Positions 33,579 to 42,200 of a stretch of 64,000 bases of DNA are shown here, one piece after another. Source of the DNA: Micavibrio_A sp964539025. Lineage in GTDB: Bacteria > Pseudomonadota > Alphaproteobacteria > Micavibrionales > Micavibrionaceae. The position numbers and the translations under genes were made by a program. The DNA lies in NCBI GenBank assembly GCA_964539025.1, contig CAZIFA010000008.1, forward strand, positions 19,618-83,617. Direction: 5' to 3'. The notes beneath the pieces were generated by a model, which did not search any database, was not told where the DNA came from, and saw only the letters and a list, made by a program, of their open reading frames with translations. The stretch's first letter is position 1. Each line of letters begins with the position of its first letter.

Positions 33579-33831
33579 GTTTTTGCTCGGCGCTTCTCAT
33601 ACTCAGCCTGCAAATCGACAGTACTATATTTCTGACTGCTTGCGAGGACACGTTGCAGTGCCTTTACAACAAGCTCGCCGGTAATCTTTCCATCTCGTTC
33701 TTTGATCATCTCCGGGCGTGTAAGAAATGTTGTGAAAAGCCATTCTTTGCGCGCCAGTAGCAGTTCAATTGCAGCTTCGTTAGGTACGGGATTAAGCAGC
33801 TCCGCAAGTGGAATCCTTTACCCTTTGTCAT
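33575..33831 (-). pseudogene. third gene of the higBA operon, frameshifted
   Basis: ATG 33831 lies 8 bases after the higA stop. After MTKGK one base appears to be missing in an A-run; in the next frame the sequence continues RIPLAELLNPVPNEAAIELLL, WLFTTFLTRPEMIKERDGK and ends VDLQAEYEKRRAKT at the TAG at 33577-33575. The composition is clearly protein-like over 80 residues. Function unknown. The frame change could be a true mutation or a sequencing error in the A-run. Confidence 0.55.
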
Positions 33832-33838
33832 GATCGAT

Positions 33839-34153
33839 CTATGCGTAAGCGCGCTCCTGTTTTATGAAGGGCTTAATCTTACGTAAGACTGCGGCGCTCA
33901 CTGAACGGTGAGCCTCCATCATGTCATACGCGTTTTGCAAACGCAGCCAGTACCCCTCCGACAGACCGAAAAAGCGAGCCAGACGAAGATCGGTATCTGC
34001 TGTGATGCCGCGACGTCCACGAATGATTTCGTTGATACGGTTGGCGGGAACATCAATGGCCTTGGCCAGGGCGTTTTGAGACAAGCCAAGCTCATCCAGA
34101 AACTCCTCCTGAAGGATTTCACCGGGGTGCGGGTTGTTTAAAAGCTGTGCCAT
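33839..34153 (-). CDS. higA: HigA-type antitoxin, XRE family
   Basis: 104 residues: PHPGEILQEEFLDELGLSQNALAKAIDVPANRINEIIRGRRGIT is the standard HigA/VapI HTH, followed by LRLARFFGLSEGYWLRLQNAYDM. It neutralises the HigB toxin and represses the operon. It follows higB (toxin first, 20 bases apart), the usual hig order. A paralogous pair is at 63159-63758. Confidence 0.92.
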   Translation of the reverse strand: MAQLLNNPHPGEILQEEFLDELGLSQNALAKAIDVPANRINEIIRGRRGITADTDLRLARFFGLSEGYWLRLQNAYDMMEAHRSVSAAVLRKIKPFIKQERAYA

Positions 34154-34173
34154 GTTTCAATCCTCAAAGTCAC

Positions 34174-34455
34174 TTAATGGTAGTCCACTATTTCAACATC
34201 AAAGGCTTCGTTGTCTTTCCAGACAAAACAGATACGCCACTGGTCGTTGATGCGTATGCTTTTCTGGCCTTTGCGGTCGCCCTTCAAATCTTCCAACCTG
34301 TTACCAGGCGGCACTTTCAAATCTTCAACCGTCTGCGCCGCATCAATAAGACGCAGCTTTCGCAAAGCCCTATCCTGCATATCACTTGGAAAAGCCCTCA
34401 CTTTCAGGCCGCTCCAGACTTTTTCGGTATCCTTACAAGCAAAAGACCGGATCAT
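34174..34455 (-). CDS. higB: HigB-type toxin, RelE superfamily
   Basis: 93 residues. RSFACKDTEKVWSGLKVRAFP, then LKVPPGNRLEDLKGDRKGQKSIRINDQWRICF and the terminal VEIVDYH are the plasmid-maintenance killer signature; the Arg/Lys and terminal His/Tyr form the mRNA-interferase site. First gene of the operon, with its own promoter and operator at 34468-34497. Confidence 0.92.
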   Translation of the reverse strand: MIRSFACKDTEKVWSGLKVRAFPSDMQDRALRKLRLIDAAQTVEDLKVPPGNRLEDLKGDRKGQKSIRINDQWRICFVWKDNEAFDVEIVDYH

Positions 34456-34467
34456 CTATCTATCCTC

Positions 34468-34497
34468 AGTATAGCAAATTGTATGTATTCCGTACAA
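34468..34497 (-). promoter_or_regulatory. higBA promoter and operator
   Basis: On the minus strand: TTGTAC (34492-34497), 18-base spacer, TATACT (34468-34473). The interrupted palindrome TTGTA...TACAA (34479-34497) covers the -35 box and is the likely HigA site. Confidence 0.65.
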
Positions 34498-34517
34498 CAT
34501 AAAAATAAGATTTTTGG

Positions 34518-34665
34518 TCATTTTTCTGGCCGGATAGGTTCATAATTAACATACGCGTCATTGTAGCCGATTCTGCGACTGACGCGCCCTACAATCCCAA
34601 CCATGCGCCCCGTGGGAACTTGGGTTGATTTGCCTGAATTGTAAGCAATATCCAAGCTGGATCAC
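34518..34665 (-). pseudogene. DUF6088/AbiEi-like gene, 3' fragment
   Basis: Encodes SLDIAYNSGKSTQVPTGRM then VGIVGRVSRRIGYNDAYVNYEP and stops at 34518. It matches the C-terminus of the intact gene at 54629-55042 (SSDIAYNSGKSTQVPTGRM, RIGYNGAYVSYE). The upstream part is missing. The rest of the 34498-34820 gap is AT-rich and holds nothing recognisable. Confidence 0.75.
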
Positions 34666-34820
34666 CTAGTTTCCAAGCTCACAAGATTACCTTTCAGAGA
34701 CAATAGATTATGGCCTTGGTGTCAAAATATAGTCATAAATCAAGGGTTTTCTAATATAACTGTTTCTAAAGTATTCTGATTTATATAGAAACAATTTGTT
34801 GATAGGTACTCGATTTTACC

Positions 34821-35144
34821 CTATTTTCTCATTTCAGCTAAAAGCAACAATGAGGAATGAATCTTGGAAACGGACATACTTACCATAGGCTGACGCACCA
34901 TCTGCGTTCTGCCACCACCAGCAATATCAGACGCAAAAGATGCCGTATTCGCTCCTGTGATGCGCGGCTTATCCGGTTCCTTGCCGAAAGCCTTGGATCC
35001 CAGATAAGAAACACCTGTAGAAACGATGCCACCAGCGACCGCGCCAACGATGGAGCCGATAATACCCCCACCAATAGCTGCGCCCACGGCATGGCTGACG
35101 AAGGCGCCAGCTACAGCACCTACGACTGGAATTGCAGCTGGCAT
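34821..35144 (-). pseudogene. phage tail protein, second copy, 3'-truncated
   Basis: Residues 1-90 closely match the tail-tip gene at 1-330 (GGGIIGSIVGAVAGGIVSTG; GKEPDKPR; GGGRTQMVRQP). After MVRQPMVS the frame diverges and ends within 18 residues, where the full gene would continue for many hundreds. Start ATG 35144 directly follows the stop of the NlpC-like fragment, as in the first copy. Confidence 0.8.
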
Positions 35145-35245
35145 TTAACCGATCTCCCATGCGCGGATACCTTGTAACAACGGATAGGCGACCAGACCGC
35201 GAAGCCCTGGACAGATGATGCGGTCGCCCGCGCACACGCCCAACG
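35145..35245 (-). pseudogene. NlpC/P60-like phage gene, 3' fragment
   Basis: The last 31 or so residues, ALGVCAGDRIICPGLRGL...GIRAWEIG, match the end of the gene at 331-747. Upstream of about 35245 the sequence becomes the start of a different gene (RHH/MobC-like). Confidence 0.65.
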
Positions 35246-35305
35246 CTCGTCTGCCGACAGCCGGATCGAGACCGGCGTCGTCTTGTCTGTCCTTTCTTTG
35301 GGCAT
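35245..35305 (-). pseudogene. RHH/MobC-like gene, 5' fragment
   Basis: From ATG 35305 the frame reads MPKERTDKTTPVSIRLSADER, the typical beginning of ribbon-helix-helix plasmid mobilisation proteins, then breaks into the phage gene fragment. Only about 20 codons remain. The 170 bases upstream (35306-35476) hold nothing else I can assign. Confidence 0.45.
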
Positions 35306-35476
35306 GTTCAAGTCCACACGCGGACCCGAACGCCAAGACCGTGTGTTGTCCCGCTACATGCCGGGGGTGTATTGTGACGATTTCGGAGTCATAGCGCGGA
35401 AGCAATCGGAAATGGAGTCAAAATTTTTAGAATGCAGACTCCGCCCTCTTTCTAATTTTTAATGTTGAGACTGTCT

Positions 35477-35545
35477 TCAAAGCCACTGAATCACGCCTGT
35501 GGCCAGCAAGGCCTCTATAATTTGCGCGGTAATCAATCCTGGTAA
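35477..35545 (-). pseudogene. aquaporin 3' relic
   Basis: Encodes GLITAQIIEALLATGVIQWL and a stop at 35477, aligning with GFIAAQIVGALLATAMFKWL at the end of the split ars aquaporin. The DNA words CTGTGGCCAG and TTTGCGCGGTAAT-like stretches are shared with 21560-21620. A trace of a second ars/aquaporin locus just upstream of the ECF operon. Confidence 0.65.
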
Positions 35546-35560
35546 GATATGATTTTGCAT

Positions 35561-35588
35561 GAGGGATAGCGACTTTCCTAACGTATTA
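35561..35588 (+). promoter_or_regulatory. candidate ECF sigma promoter 1 (upstream of the anti-sigma gene)
   Basis: GAGGGATAG (35561-35569), 12 bases, CGTATTA (35582-35588). The identical pair of words at identical spacing recurs at 36973-37000 in front of the efflux operon. CGTATTA has the CGT core common in ECF -10 boxes. Confidence 0.65.
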
Positions 35589-35616
35589 TTGGTACAGTTA
35601 GAAAGAGGTGACCACC

Positions 35617-35961
35617 ATGATGAACGACAAACTCGATAGATTAATCAAAGGGCTGGCTGCGTCCCAGCCCCGCTTTGAGCGCCTGCAGACGGTGGAGAGC
35701 CGCGTCTGGCAAGCCATCAACAAACGGCGCGCGGATATGCCGCGCAACGTCGTCGAAGGCTGGTTGGCAAGCCTGTTCGTGCCAGAATACCGGATGGCGT
35801 CACTGTCTTTTGCCTTGATCGTCGGAGTTTTCGCCGCGACCTTAAGCGTTTCAAATCCGCAACCCGCCAATGCGGCGCAGGCGCTGAACCTGCACGTCTT
35901 TTCTTCAAATTATGGTATAACTTCTACGGTTATTCTTGCCAAGAACGGGGGTAAAACCTGA
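35617..35961 (+). CDS. membrane anti-sigma factor (CnrY-like position)
   Basis: 114 residues from ATG 35617 (AAAGAGGTG upstream). An N-terminal cytoplasmic helix region (MNDKLDRLIKGLAASQPRFERL) is followed by a single membrane helix at about 65-85 (MASLSFALIVGVFAATLSV) and a short periplasmic tail. This is the layout of small single-span anti-sigma factors of the Cnr/Ncc type. TGATG overlap with the sensor gene; the ECF sigma gene follows, so it most likely holds that sigma at the membrane. Confidence 0.7.
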   Translation: MMNDKLDRLIKGLAASQPRFERLQTVESRVWQAINKRRADMPRNVVEGWLASLFVPEYRMASLSFALIVGVFAATLSVSNPQPANAAQALNLHVFSSNYGITSTVILAKNGGKT

Positions 35962-36398
35962 TGCGCTCCTATCAAAAGGAAATCCTTTATTTCATCGTCA
36001 TCGCGCTCGTAGGCTTTGGCGCTTTTTATGCCTGCGGTAATTTTTTTAAGGCGCCTCATCATGGCTCGGTCGATGCTCACGTCTGGCTACACGAGCAGAT
36101 CGGCATTACGGCGGAGCAGGATCAAAAGCTCTCTGAAATCGAAAATAAATTTGCCGACAAGCAACGCGTGTTGCGTGAAAAAATCCATGTCGGCAACCTA
36201 GAGCTTGCAGCCGCCATGCTCGAAGATAAGGCGTTTTCCGAGCGTGTCGCTGCTGCAGTCGAGCGTATTCATCACGCTCAAGGGGAACTGCAAAAGGCGA
36301 CGATTGAGCATATATTTGACATGCAGACCATATTAACGCCGCAGCAAGCTGAAAAGCTCAATAAGTTAGCCGCAGATGCCCTTGTTCAGAACCCATAG
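35961..36398 (+). CDS. CnrX/NccX-like periplasmic metal sensor
   Basis: 145 residues: N-terminal membrane anchor (FIVIALVGFGAFYACGNFF), then a four-helix hooked hairpin with HHGSVDAHVWLHEQIGITAEQDQKL and ERIHHAQGELQKATIEHIF. The His, Glu and Met residues in these helices are like the Ni/Co site of CnrX and the Metal_resist/CpxP family. It should sense metal in the periplasm and release the sigma factor through the anti-sigma protein. Confidence 0.75.
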   Translation: MRSYQKEILYFIVIALVGFGAFYACGNFFKAPHHGSVDAHVWLHEQIGITAEQDQKLSEIENKFADKQRVLREKIHVGNLELAAAMLEDKAFSERVAAAVERIHHAQGELQKATIEHIFDMQTILTPQQAEKLNKLAADALVQNP

Positions 36399-36981
36399 AA
36401 CCCCAAAAGAGAATACCGCCGATGAGGATTACGCGCTCGTCAAGCGATTGCGTTCTGGTGACGATTTTGCGCTCAACGAGATCATGCAACGTTATAAAGA
36501 GCGTGTCTATCGTCTGTCCTGGCGTTATGTAGGCAACGAAGACGCTGCACTCGACGTGACGCAGGAAACTTTCACGAAACTTTACTTTAATATCGAAAAA
36601 TATGACCCAGCTTACAAATTCAGCACCTGGGTCTTTCAGATCGCGGTCAATCTGTGCCGAGACCATCTTCGCAAAAACAAGAACCATGCCCGCAATGTTT
36701 CTTATGACGCGTTAAGCGAAAGCGGCTCCGGCGATTGGCAGCAGAGCGAAGAGAATATCGAGGCCAGCTTTCAATCGAAGCAGCAGCTTGCCCACTTACG
36801 GCAAGAGATCGAACGGTTGCCGGATACCCTTAAAGAAGCCTTTATTTTGTTCGCTCTTGAGGAGCGGACACAAAACGAATGCGCTGAAATCCTTGATGTT
36901 TCGGCTAAAACCGTGGAAACCCGCGTCTATCGCGCGCGCAAGATTTTATCCGAAAAACTGCACTTTTATTCTGAGGGATAG
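36376..36981 (+). CDS. ECF RNA polymerase sigma factor (CnrH-like)
   Basis: 201 residues; start ATG 36376 overlaps the sensor gene by 23 bases. Region 2 (VYRLSWRYVGNEDAALDVTQETFTKLY; FSTWVFQIAVNLCRDHLR) and region 4 (LPDTLKEAFILFALEERTQNECAEILDVSAKTVETRVYRARKIL) are complete. It would direct transcription of its own operon and the efflux genes. Its last codons (GAG GGA TAG) form the -35 word of the downstream promoter. Confidence 0.9.
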   Translation: MPLFRTHRTPKENTADEDYALVKRLRSGDDFALNEIMQRYKERVYRLSWRYVGNEDAALDVTQETFTKLYFNIEKYDPAYKFSTWVFQIAVNLCRDHLRKNKNHARNVSYDALSESGSGDWQQSEENIEASFQSKQQLAHLRQEIERLPDTLKEAFILFALEERTQNECAEILDVSAKTVETRVYRARKILSEKLHFYSEG

Positions 36982-37000
36982 ACAGATTTAAGCCGTATTA
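36973..37000 (+). promoter_or_regulatory. candidate ECF sigma promoter 2 (upstream of the efflux operon)
   Basis: GAGGGATAG (36973-36981), 12 bases, CGTATTA (36994-37000), overlapping the end of the sigma gene and 32 bases before the tolC-type start. Same words and same spacing as at 35561. Confidence 0.65.
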
Positions 37001-37032
37001 GCTTCATGAGACCAGAAAAAGGTGGGACTTTC

Positions 37033-38268
37033 ATGAAGAAATCAATGATATGGCAATTAGCGATTGCGGCAATCCTGTTCGCCTCGCCTGCATATGCGGA
37101 ACCCTCCGCTTTAACCCTTGACCAAGTCATCAAGGAAAGCCTGCAAAAGAACACCAGCCTGTTCCGCGCCCAGCGTGATTACGACGATAAGATGGCCACG
37201 GCCACGGAAACTACCTTATTGGATAATCCTGAACTTCAGGTCGACGTTGTGCGCGATAAAGGTGAAGGCGGTACGGGGACGGATCTGGAATTTACCCAGC
37301 CTTTGAAATTCTCCCAGCTTTCCGGCGCAAGGGGCGGCTATGCCCAAGCTCTGGCGAACGTGGCCAGCATGGAGCAAAAATACGAAATACTGAAAGTCAT
37401 CAACGAAACTACGGTGCTTTACACGCAAGTCTGGCTGCTCTCTGAGCGTAAAAAACTATACGAGAATTATGCCGATGACGCCGATAAAATGAAAAAACTA
37501 GTGAAGGAGTCGGCGGGGCAAGGTCAAACCAGCCCTGCGGCCTCGCATCTCTTTTCATCGGACGCCGCCAAGTTGCGGGCGGATGCGAATGCCGTTGACG
37601 CGGAGCTGCGTCAGGTGCGTACGGAACTCGCGCGTTTAACCGGACGTAGCTTCCAACAGGCAAAATTGGAGCGTCCGGCTTTCATGGCGGTGCCGGAAGA
37701 TACCGAGCGGCTTTTGGCTTTCGCGCAGACGCAATCCAATCTTAGAAACGTGATCAAAAATCGTATTCAGGCGGCGGAGCGCCGTTTGAGCGTCGCCCAG
37801 CAGGACGCCGCGATGCCGGAATTCGGGCCGCGCGCATTTTATTCGCGTTCGCCCAACGGCGATGACCAGTCCTACGGCATAGGCGTTGCCTTGCGGATTC
37901 CGTTGTGGAACCAGAACGACGCCGAGCGTAAACGAGCTAATGCGGAATTGCGCCAGGCCAAGTCCGAAGCCGACCTTTATGCGGGATTGCCGCAGCAAGA
38001 CGTGATCGGTGAATTACAACAGAGCGCGTCCGCGCTTCAGGGCCGCGCGGATAGTTATTTTGACAACATTCTGCCTGGCTACCGCAAATCCTATGAGCTG
38101 ACGCGCAGCATGTTCCGTCAGGGGCAAGCAGACGCGCTTGAAGTTTGGCAAGTGCGAGAAAAACTACTTTCCAGCGAAAACGAAGGGCTTGACGCGCTGG
38201 CACAGGCCGTGAATGCACGCGGGGCTTTGGAAGTCGAGCTGGGCGGAAAAATAGAGGAAGTCAGATAA
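37033..38268 (+). CDS. outer membrane efflux channel, TolC family (CzcC/CnrC-like)
   Basis: 411 residues from ATG 37033 (AAGGTGG upstream; signal peptide MKKSMIWQLAIAAILFASPAYA). Two efflux repeats (LTLDQVIKESLQKNTSLFRAQRDY; FGPRAFYSRSPNGDDQSYGIGVALRIPLWNQ). It forms the exit duct of the second tripartite pump. TAATG overlap with the adaptor gene. Under candidate ECF promoter 2. Confidence 0.9.
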   Translation: MKKSMIWQLAIAAILFASPAYAEPSALTLDQVIKESLQKNTSLFRAQRDYDDKMATATETTLLDNPELQVDVVRDKGEGGTGTDLEFTQPLKFSQLSGARGGYAQALANVASMEQKYEILKVINETTVLYTQVWLLSERKKLYENYADDADKMKKLVKESAGQGQTSPAASHLFSSDAAKLRADANAVDAELRQVRTELARLTGRSFQQAKLERPAFMAVPEDTERLLAFAQTQSNLRNVIKNRIQAAERRLSVAQQDAAMPEFGPRAFYSRSPNGDDQSYGIGVALRIPLWNQNDAERKRANAELRQAKSEADLYAGLPQQDVIGELQQSASALQGRADSYFDNILPGYRKSYELTRSMFRQGQADALEVWQVREKLLSSENEGLDALAQAVNARGALEVELGGKIEEVR

Positions 38269-39254
38269 TGAAAAAGTTTTTGATCACATCGGCTCTTGTC
38301 GCGGTCCTTGGTTTATCCACACCCGCGATTGCCCATGAAGGACATGCCGAAGCGCCAGGCGAAGAAAGTGCGGGTGGCGCGGCTACAGTTTTGACGCTGT
38401 CAGATACGGCGATCAATAATCTCGGCATCCAGACGGTCAAGGCAACCATCGCACCACGGGCAACAACTGTAGATGTGAACGGGATCGTCGAGTTTCTGCC
38501 GGAACGCCAAGCCATCGCCACATCGCGCGCGGCGGGCCGCGTCTCTGAAATACACGTCAAGGTGGGTGAGAAAGTGGCTAAGGGCCAGAGCCTTCTGACC
38601 ATCCAGCCAATCTTCGTCGGCAGCTCTCCCGTATCGATCTCGTCGCCAATCGACGGCTATGTCACCAAGCAGAATGTCGTTTTGGGACAATCCGTCACGC
38701 CGGAGGCGGGATTGATGGAAATTGGCGACTCCTCGGAAGTCCTGGTGCGCGGCGTCATGTACGAAACGCCGGACGTCGCCAAGGTTCAAGTCGGGCAGAA
38801 TGTCAGCGTCAATAGCAGCCTGATCGGCAATACGCCGCTACAGGGCAAGGTGCAGCGCATGGACGGTGCCTATGATCGCGGCAGCCGCACACTAAACGTC
38901 TATGCCCTGGTTGAAAATCCTGATCGCAAGCTGCTTGCCAATATGCAGGTCGTCCTCTCCGTCGAAGTGAGCGAGCCTGCCGATATTTTGACCGTTCCCG
39001 TCAAAGCCATTCTGGGCGAGAGCGGCGAACAATTCATCTTTGTAAAAAATGGCAATGAGTTTGAGCGCCGGAGCGTCAAACTGGGTGCGAAATTCGGCGC
39101 GGAGCGCGAAGTCTTGGAAGGTGTTTTCCCCGACGAGGAAGTCGTGACGGTCGGAAACTACCAGCTGCAATTCGCCAAGTCAGCTGAACCCAAAAAAGAC
39201 ATCCCTGCGGCGGAAGGCAAGAAGGAAGACGACGGTCACGGTCATGAGCATTGA
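38268..39254 (+). CDS. RND periplasmic adaptor (CzcB/CusB-like)
   Basis: 328 residues, signal peptide to about residue 23, HEGHAEAPGEE metal-binding start, barrel-sandwich segments (VNGIVEFLPERQAIATSRAAGRVSEIHVKVGEKVAKGQ split; VSISSPIDGYV) and a His-rich end (DDGHGHEH). It lacks a long helical hairpin, so it is a short-type adaptor. It couples the pump at 39288 with the channel at 37033. Confidence 0.9.
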   Translation: MKKFLITSALVAVLGLSTPAIAHEGHAEAPGEESAGGAATVLTLSDTAINNLGIQTVKATIAPRATTVDVNGIVEFLPERQAIATSRAAGRVSEIHVKVGEKVAKGQSLLTIQPIFVGSSPVSISSPIDGYVTKQNVVLGQSVTPEAGLMEIGDSSEVLVRGVMYETPDVAKVQVGQNVSVNSSLIGNTPLQGKVQRMDGAYDRGSRTLNVYALVENPDRKLLANMQVVLSVEVSEPADILTVPVKAILGESGEQFIFVKNGNEFERRSVKLGAKFGAEREVLEGVFPDEEVVTVGNYQLQFAKSAEPKKDIPAAEGKKEDDGHGHEH

Positions 39255-39287
39255 TCGCCGCATGACCCGTGAACAGAGGATTATAAA

Positions 39288-42200
39288 ATGTTGAATGCAA
39301 TCATCCAATTTTCTTTGAAGAACAGGCTTCTGGTCGTCGCGGCCTCGGCTTTGTTGATGGTCTACGGCGTGTTCGTGATCAGCAAACTGCCCGTCGACGT
39401 GTTTCCTGACTTGAACCGCCCGACCGTGACGATTTTCACCGAGGCCGAAGGTCTTGCGCCGGAAGAAGTTGAAGCCTTGGTCACTTGGCCTCTCGAAACG
39501 GCGGTCAATGGATCGACGGGGGTTGAGCGGGTGCGCTCGGCTTCCGCCATCGGTCTTTCGATTGTCTGGGTTGAGTTCGGCTGGGATACGAATATCTATA
39601 CCGCCCGTCAAATCGTGGCGGAGAAATTGCAACAGGCGCAGGAAACCCTGCCGCAGGACGTACGTCCCGTCATGGGGCCGATTTCCTCGATCATGGGCGA
39701 GATCATGCTGGTTGGCTTGACCAGCGAGAACCCGAAGATCGGCGGCATGGATTTGCGCACGATTGCCGAGTGGGATATTCGCAACCGGATCCTTTCCATC
39801 TCCGGCATTTCGCAAGTCTCGGTGATCGGCGGTGAGCTGAAGCAGTATCAGGTGCTGGTTGATCCGTTGAAGCTTAAAAATTATGGCGTCACGCTGCACG
39901 ATGTCGAGGCCACGATTGAAGGATCGAACATCAATGCGACGGGCGGCTTCCTGTTGTCTGATTATCAGGAAAGCCTGATCCGCAACGTCGCCAGGGTCAA
40001 AACCATCGAAGATCTGGCAAAATCGCCACTGCCCAAAGAAAACGGCAGCCCAACGCCACTGACTCTTGATCAAGTTGCTGATATCAAGCTCGGCGGACCG
40101 CTCGCCAAGCGCGGGGATGCAAGCGTCAACGGTCAATCCGCCGTTATCCTTTCCATTCAAAAGCAGCCAGGCGCCGACACGATCAAACTCACCGAAGCGG
40201 TCGAGGCGGAACTCGCCAGCATTCAAAAGACATTGCCAGAAGGCGTTAAAATCCACGGCGAGATATTCAAGCAAGGAACCTTTATAGAGCGCGCGATCAA
40301 AAACGTTGAAGAGGCCTTGCGCGACGGAGCAATTCTGGTGGCGATTGTTCTCTTCCTGTTTTTGCTCAATTTCCGCACGACTTTTATCACCCTGACGGCC
40401 ATTCCTATGTCCTTTGTTTTGACGGCCATCGTCTTCAAGTATTTTGGCTTGAGCATCAATACCATGACCTTGGGCGGGCTGGCCGTCGCCATCGGTGAGC
40501 TGGTTGATGATGCCATTGTCGACGTCGAAAACGTCTTCCGGCGTTTACGCGAGAACCGCCATGCCGAAAAACCGCGCAACCCTTTGCAAGTGATCTTTGA
40601 AGCCTCCAGCGAAGTGCGAAACTCCATCGTTTTCGCCACCATCATCGTGGTGCTGGTCTTTATCCCGCTTTTTGCAATGGGCGGCATCGAAGGCAAGATA
40701 TTCCTGCCGCTTGGCATCGCCTATATCACATCCATCGTTGCGTCCTTGTTCGTCTCGCTGACCCTTACACCCGCGCTTTGCTCCTACCTTTTGCCGAATA
40801 TGAAGCGAATGAGCGCAGAGCATGACGGCTGGCTGATCCGCAAAATCAAAGGAGGGCAAAAGCGTGTCCTGAACTTTGCTTTCCCACATAGCCGGATAGT
40901 GCTGATCTTTGTCGCGTTAATCACGTTCGGGGTCATGGCGATGGTACCGTTCTTCGGCAAGGAATTTTTACCCCAGTTCAACGAAGGATCGGTGACGATC
41001 AATATCCTGACGCCACCTGGCACCAGCTTGGCCGAATCAAATCGCATCGGCACAATTGCCGAGAACCTGATCCGTCAAGTGCCGGAAGCGTCAGAAACGG
41101 GCCGCCGCACAGGTCGCGCCGAACGCGATGACCATGCGGAAGGCGTACATTCGAGCGAGATCGAAGTTGAGCTAAAGGAATCTGACCGCTCCCGTGGCGA
41201 TATTCTTGCCGATATTCGTGATCGTCTGGATCAAATTCCAGGGATCGCGGTCAATATCGGGCAACCGATCTCTCACCGCATCGACCATATGATGAGCGGT
41301 GTTCGTGCGCAGATGGCCATCAAGCTCTTTGGCACCGATCTTGAAGTCTTACGCGCCAAAGCAGAGGAAATCCGCCAAGCCATGAGCGAGGTCGAGGGCG
41401 TGGTCGACCTATCCGTGGAAAAACAAGTCCTGATCCCGCAGGTGCATGTACTGTTCGACCGCGAGAAGGCGGCGTCTTACGGCCTGTTGTCGGGCGAAGC
41501 GGCTGAGTATGCCGAGCTTGCGATGCAGGGCAAAGCCGTGGGTCAGGTGCTTGATGGGCAGCGCACCTATGATATCGTCATGCGCCTGTCGGATGCCGCC
41601 CGTAATGATGTCGAAGCGATCAAACAAATTCCGGTCGATACGAAGGACGGCAATGTCGTACCGCTCCAGGCCATTGCGACCGTGCAGGACGCCAAGGGAC
41701 CAAATATCATCAACCGCGAGAACGCGCAGCGCCGGATCGTGATCCAGGCCAACGTATCCGACCGTGATCTCGTTGGTGTTGTGCAGAAGGTGCAAGCCGC
41801 TATCAATAGTAAGGTAAAATTGCCGCAAGGCTATTACGTCACCTATGGCGGCCAGTTTGAAAGTCAGGCCAGTGCCTCGCGCCTGATTGCGCTTTTGAGC
41901 CTGTTCTCCCTCGCGGGCATGTTCATGGTTCTCTATGTCCACTTCAAGAGCGCCAATCTTGCCTTGCAGGTCATGACATCCATCCCGCTCGCCTTTATTG
42001 GCGCGGTGATCGGCGTTTGGCTGTCAGGCGGCGTGTTCTCAATTGCCACCATGGTCGGTTTCGTAACGCTGACAGGCATCGCCGCCCGCAACGGTATTAT
42101 GATGATCGCTCACTATATCCACCTGATGGAGCATGAAGGCGAGAAGTTCGATCTAGCCATGGTGTATCGCGGCACGTCCGAGCGGATCATCCCCGTGTTG

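Noticed and set aside
39180..40274. 364-codon open frame on the minus strand
   Set aside because: Fully antisense to the RND pump gene; no ribosome site or promoter, and its composition mirrors the pump codons.
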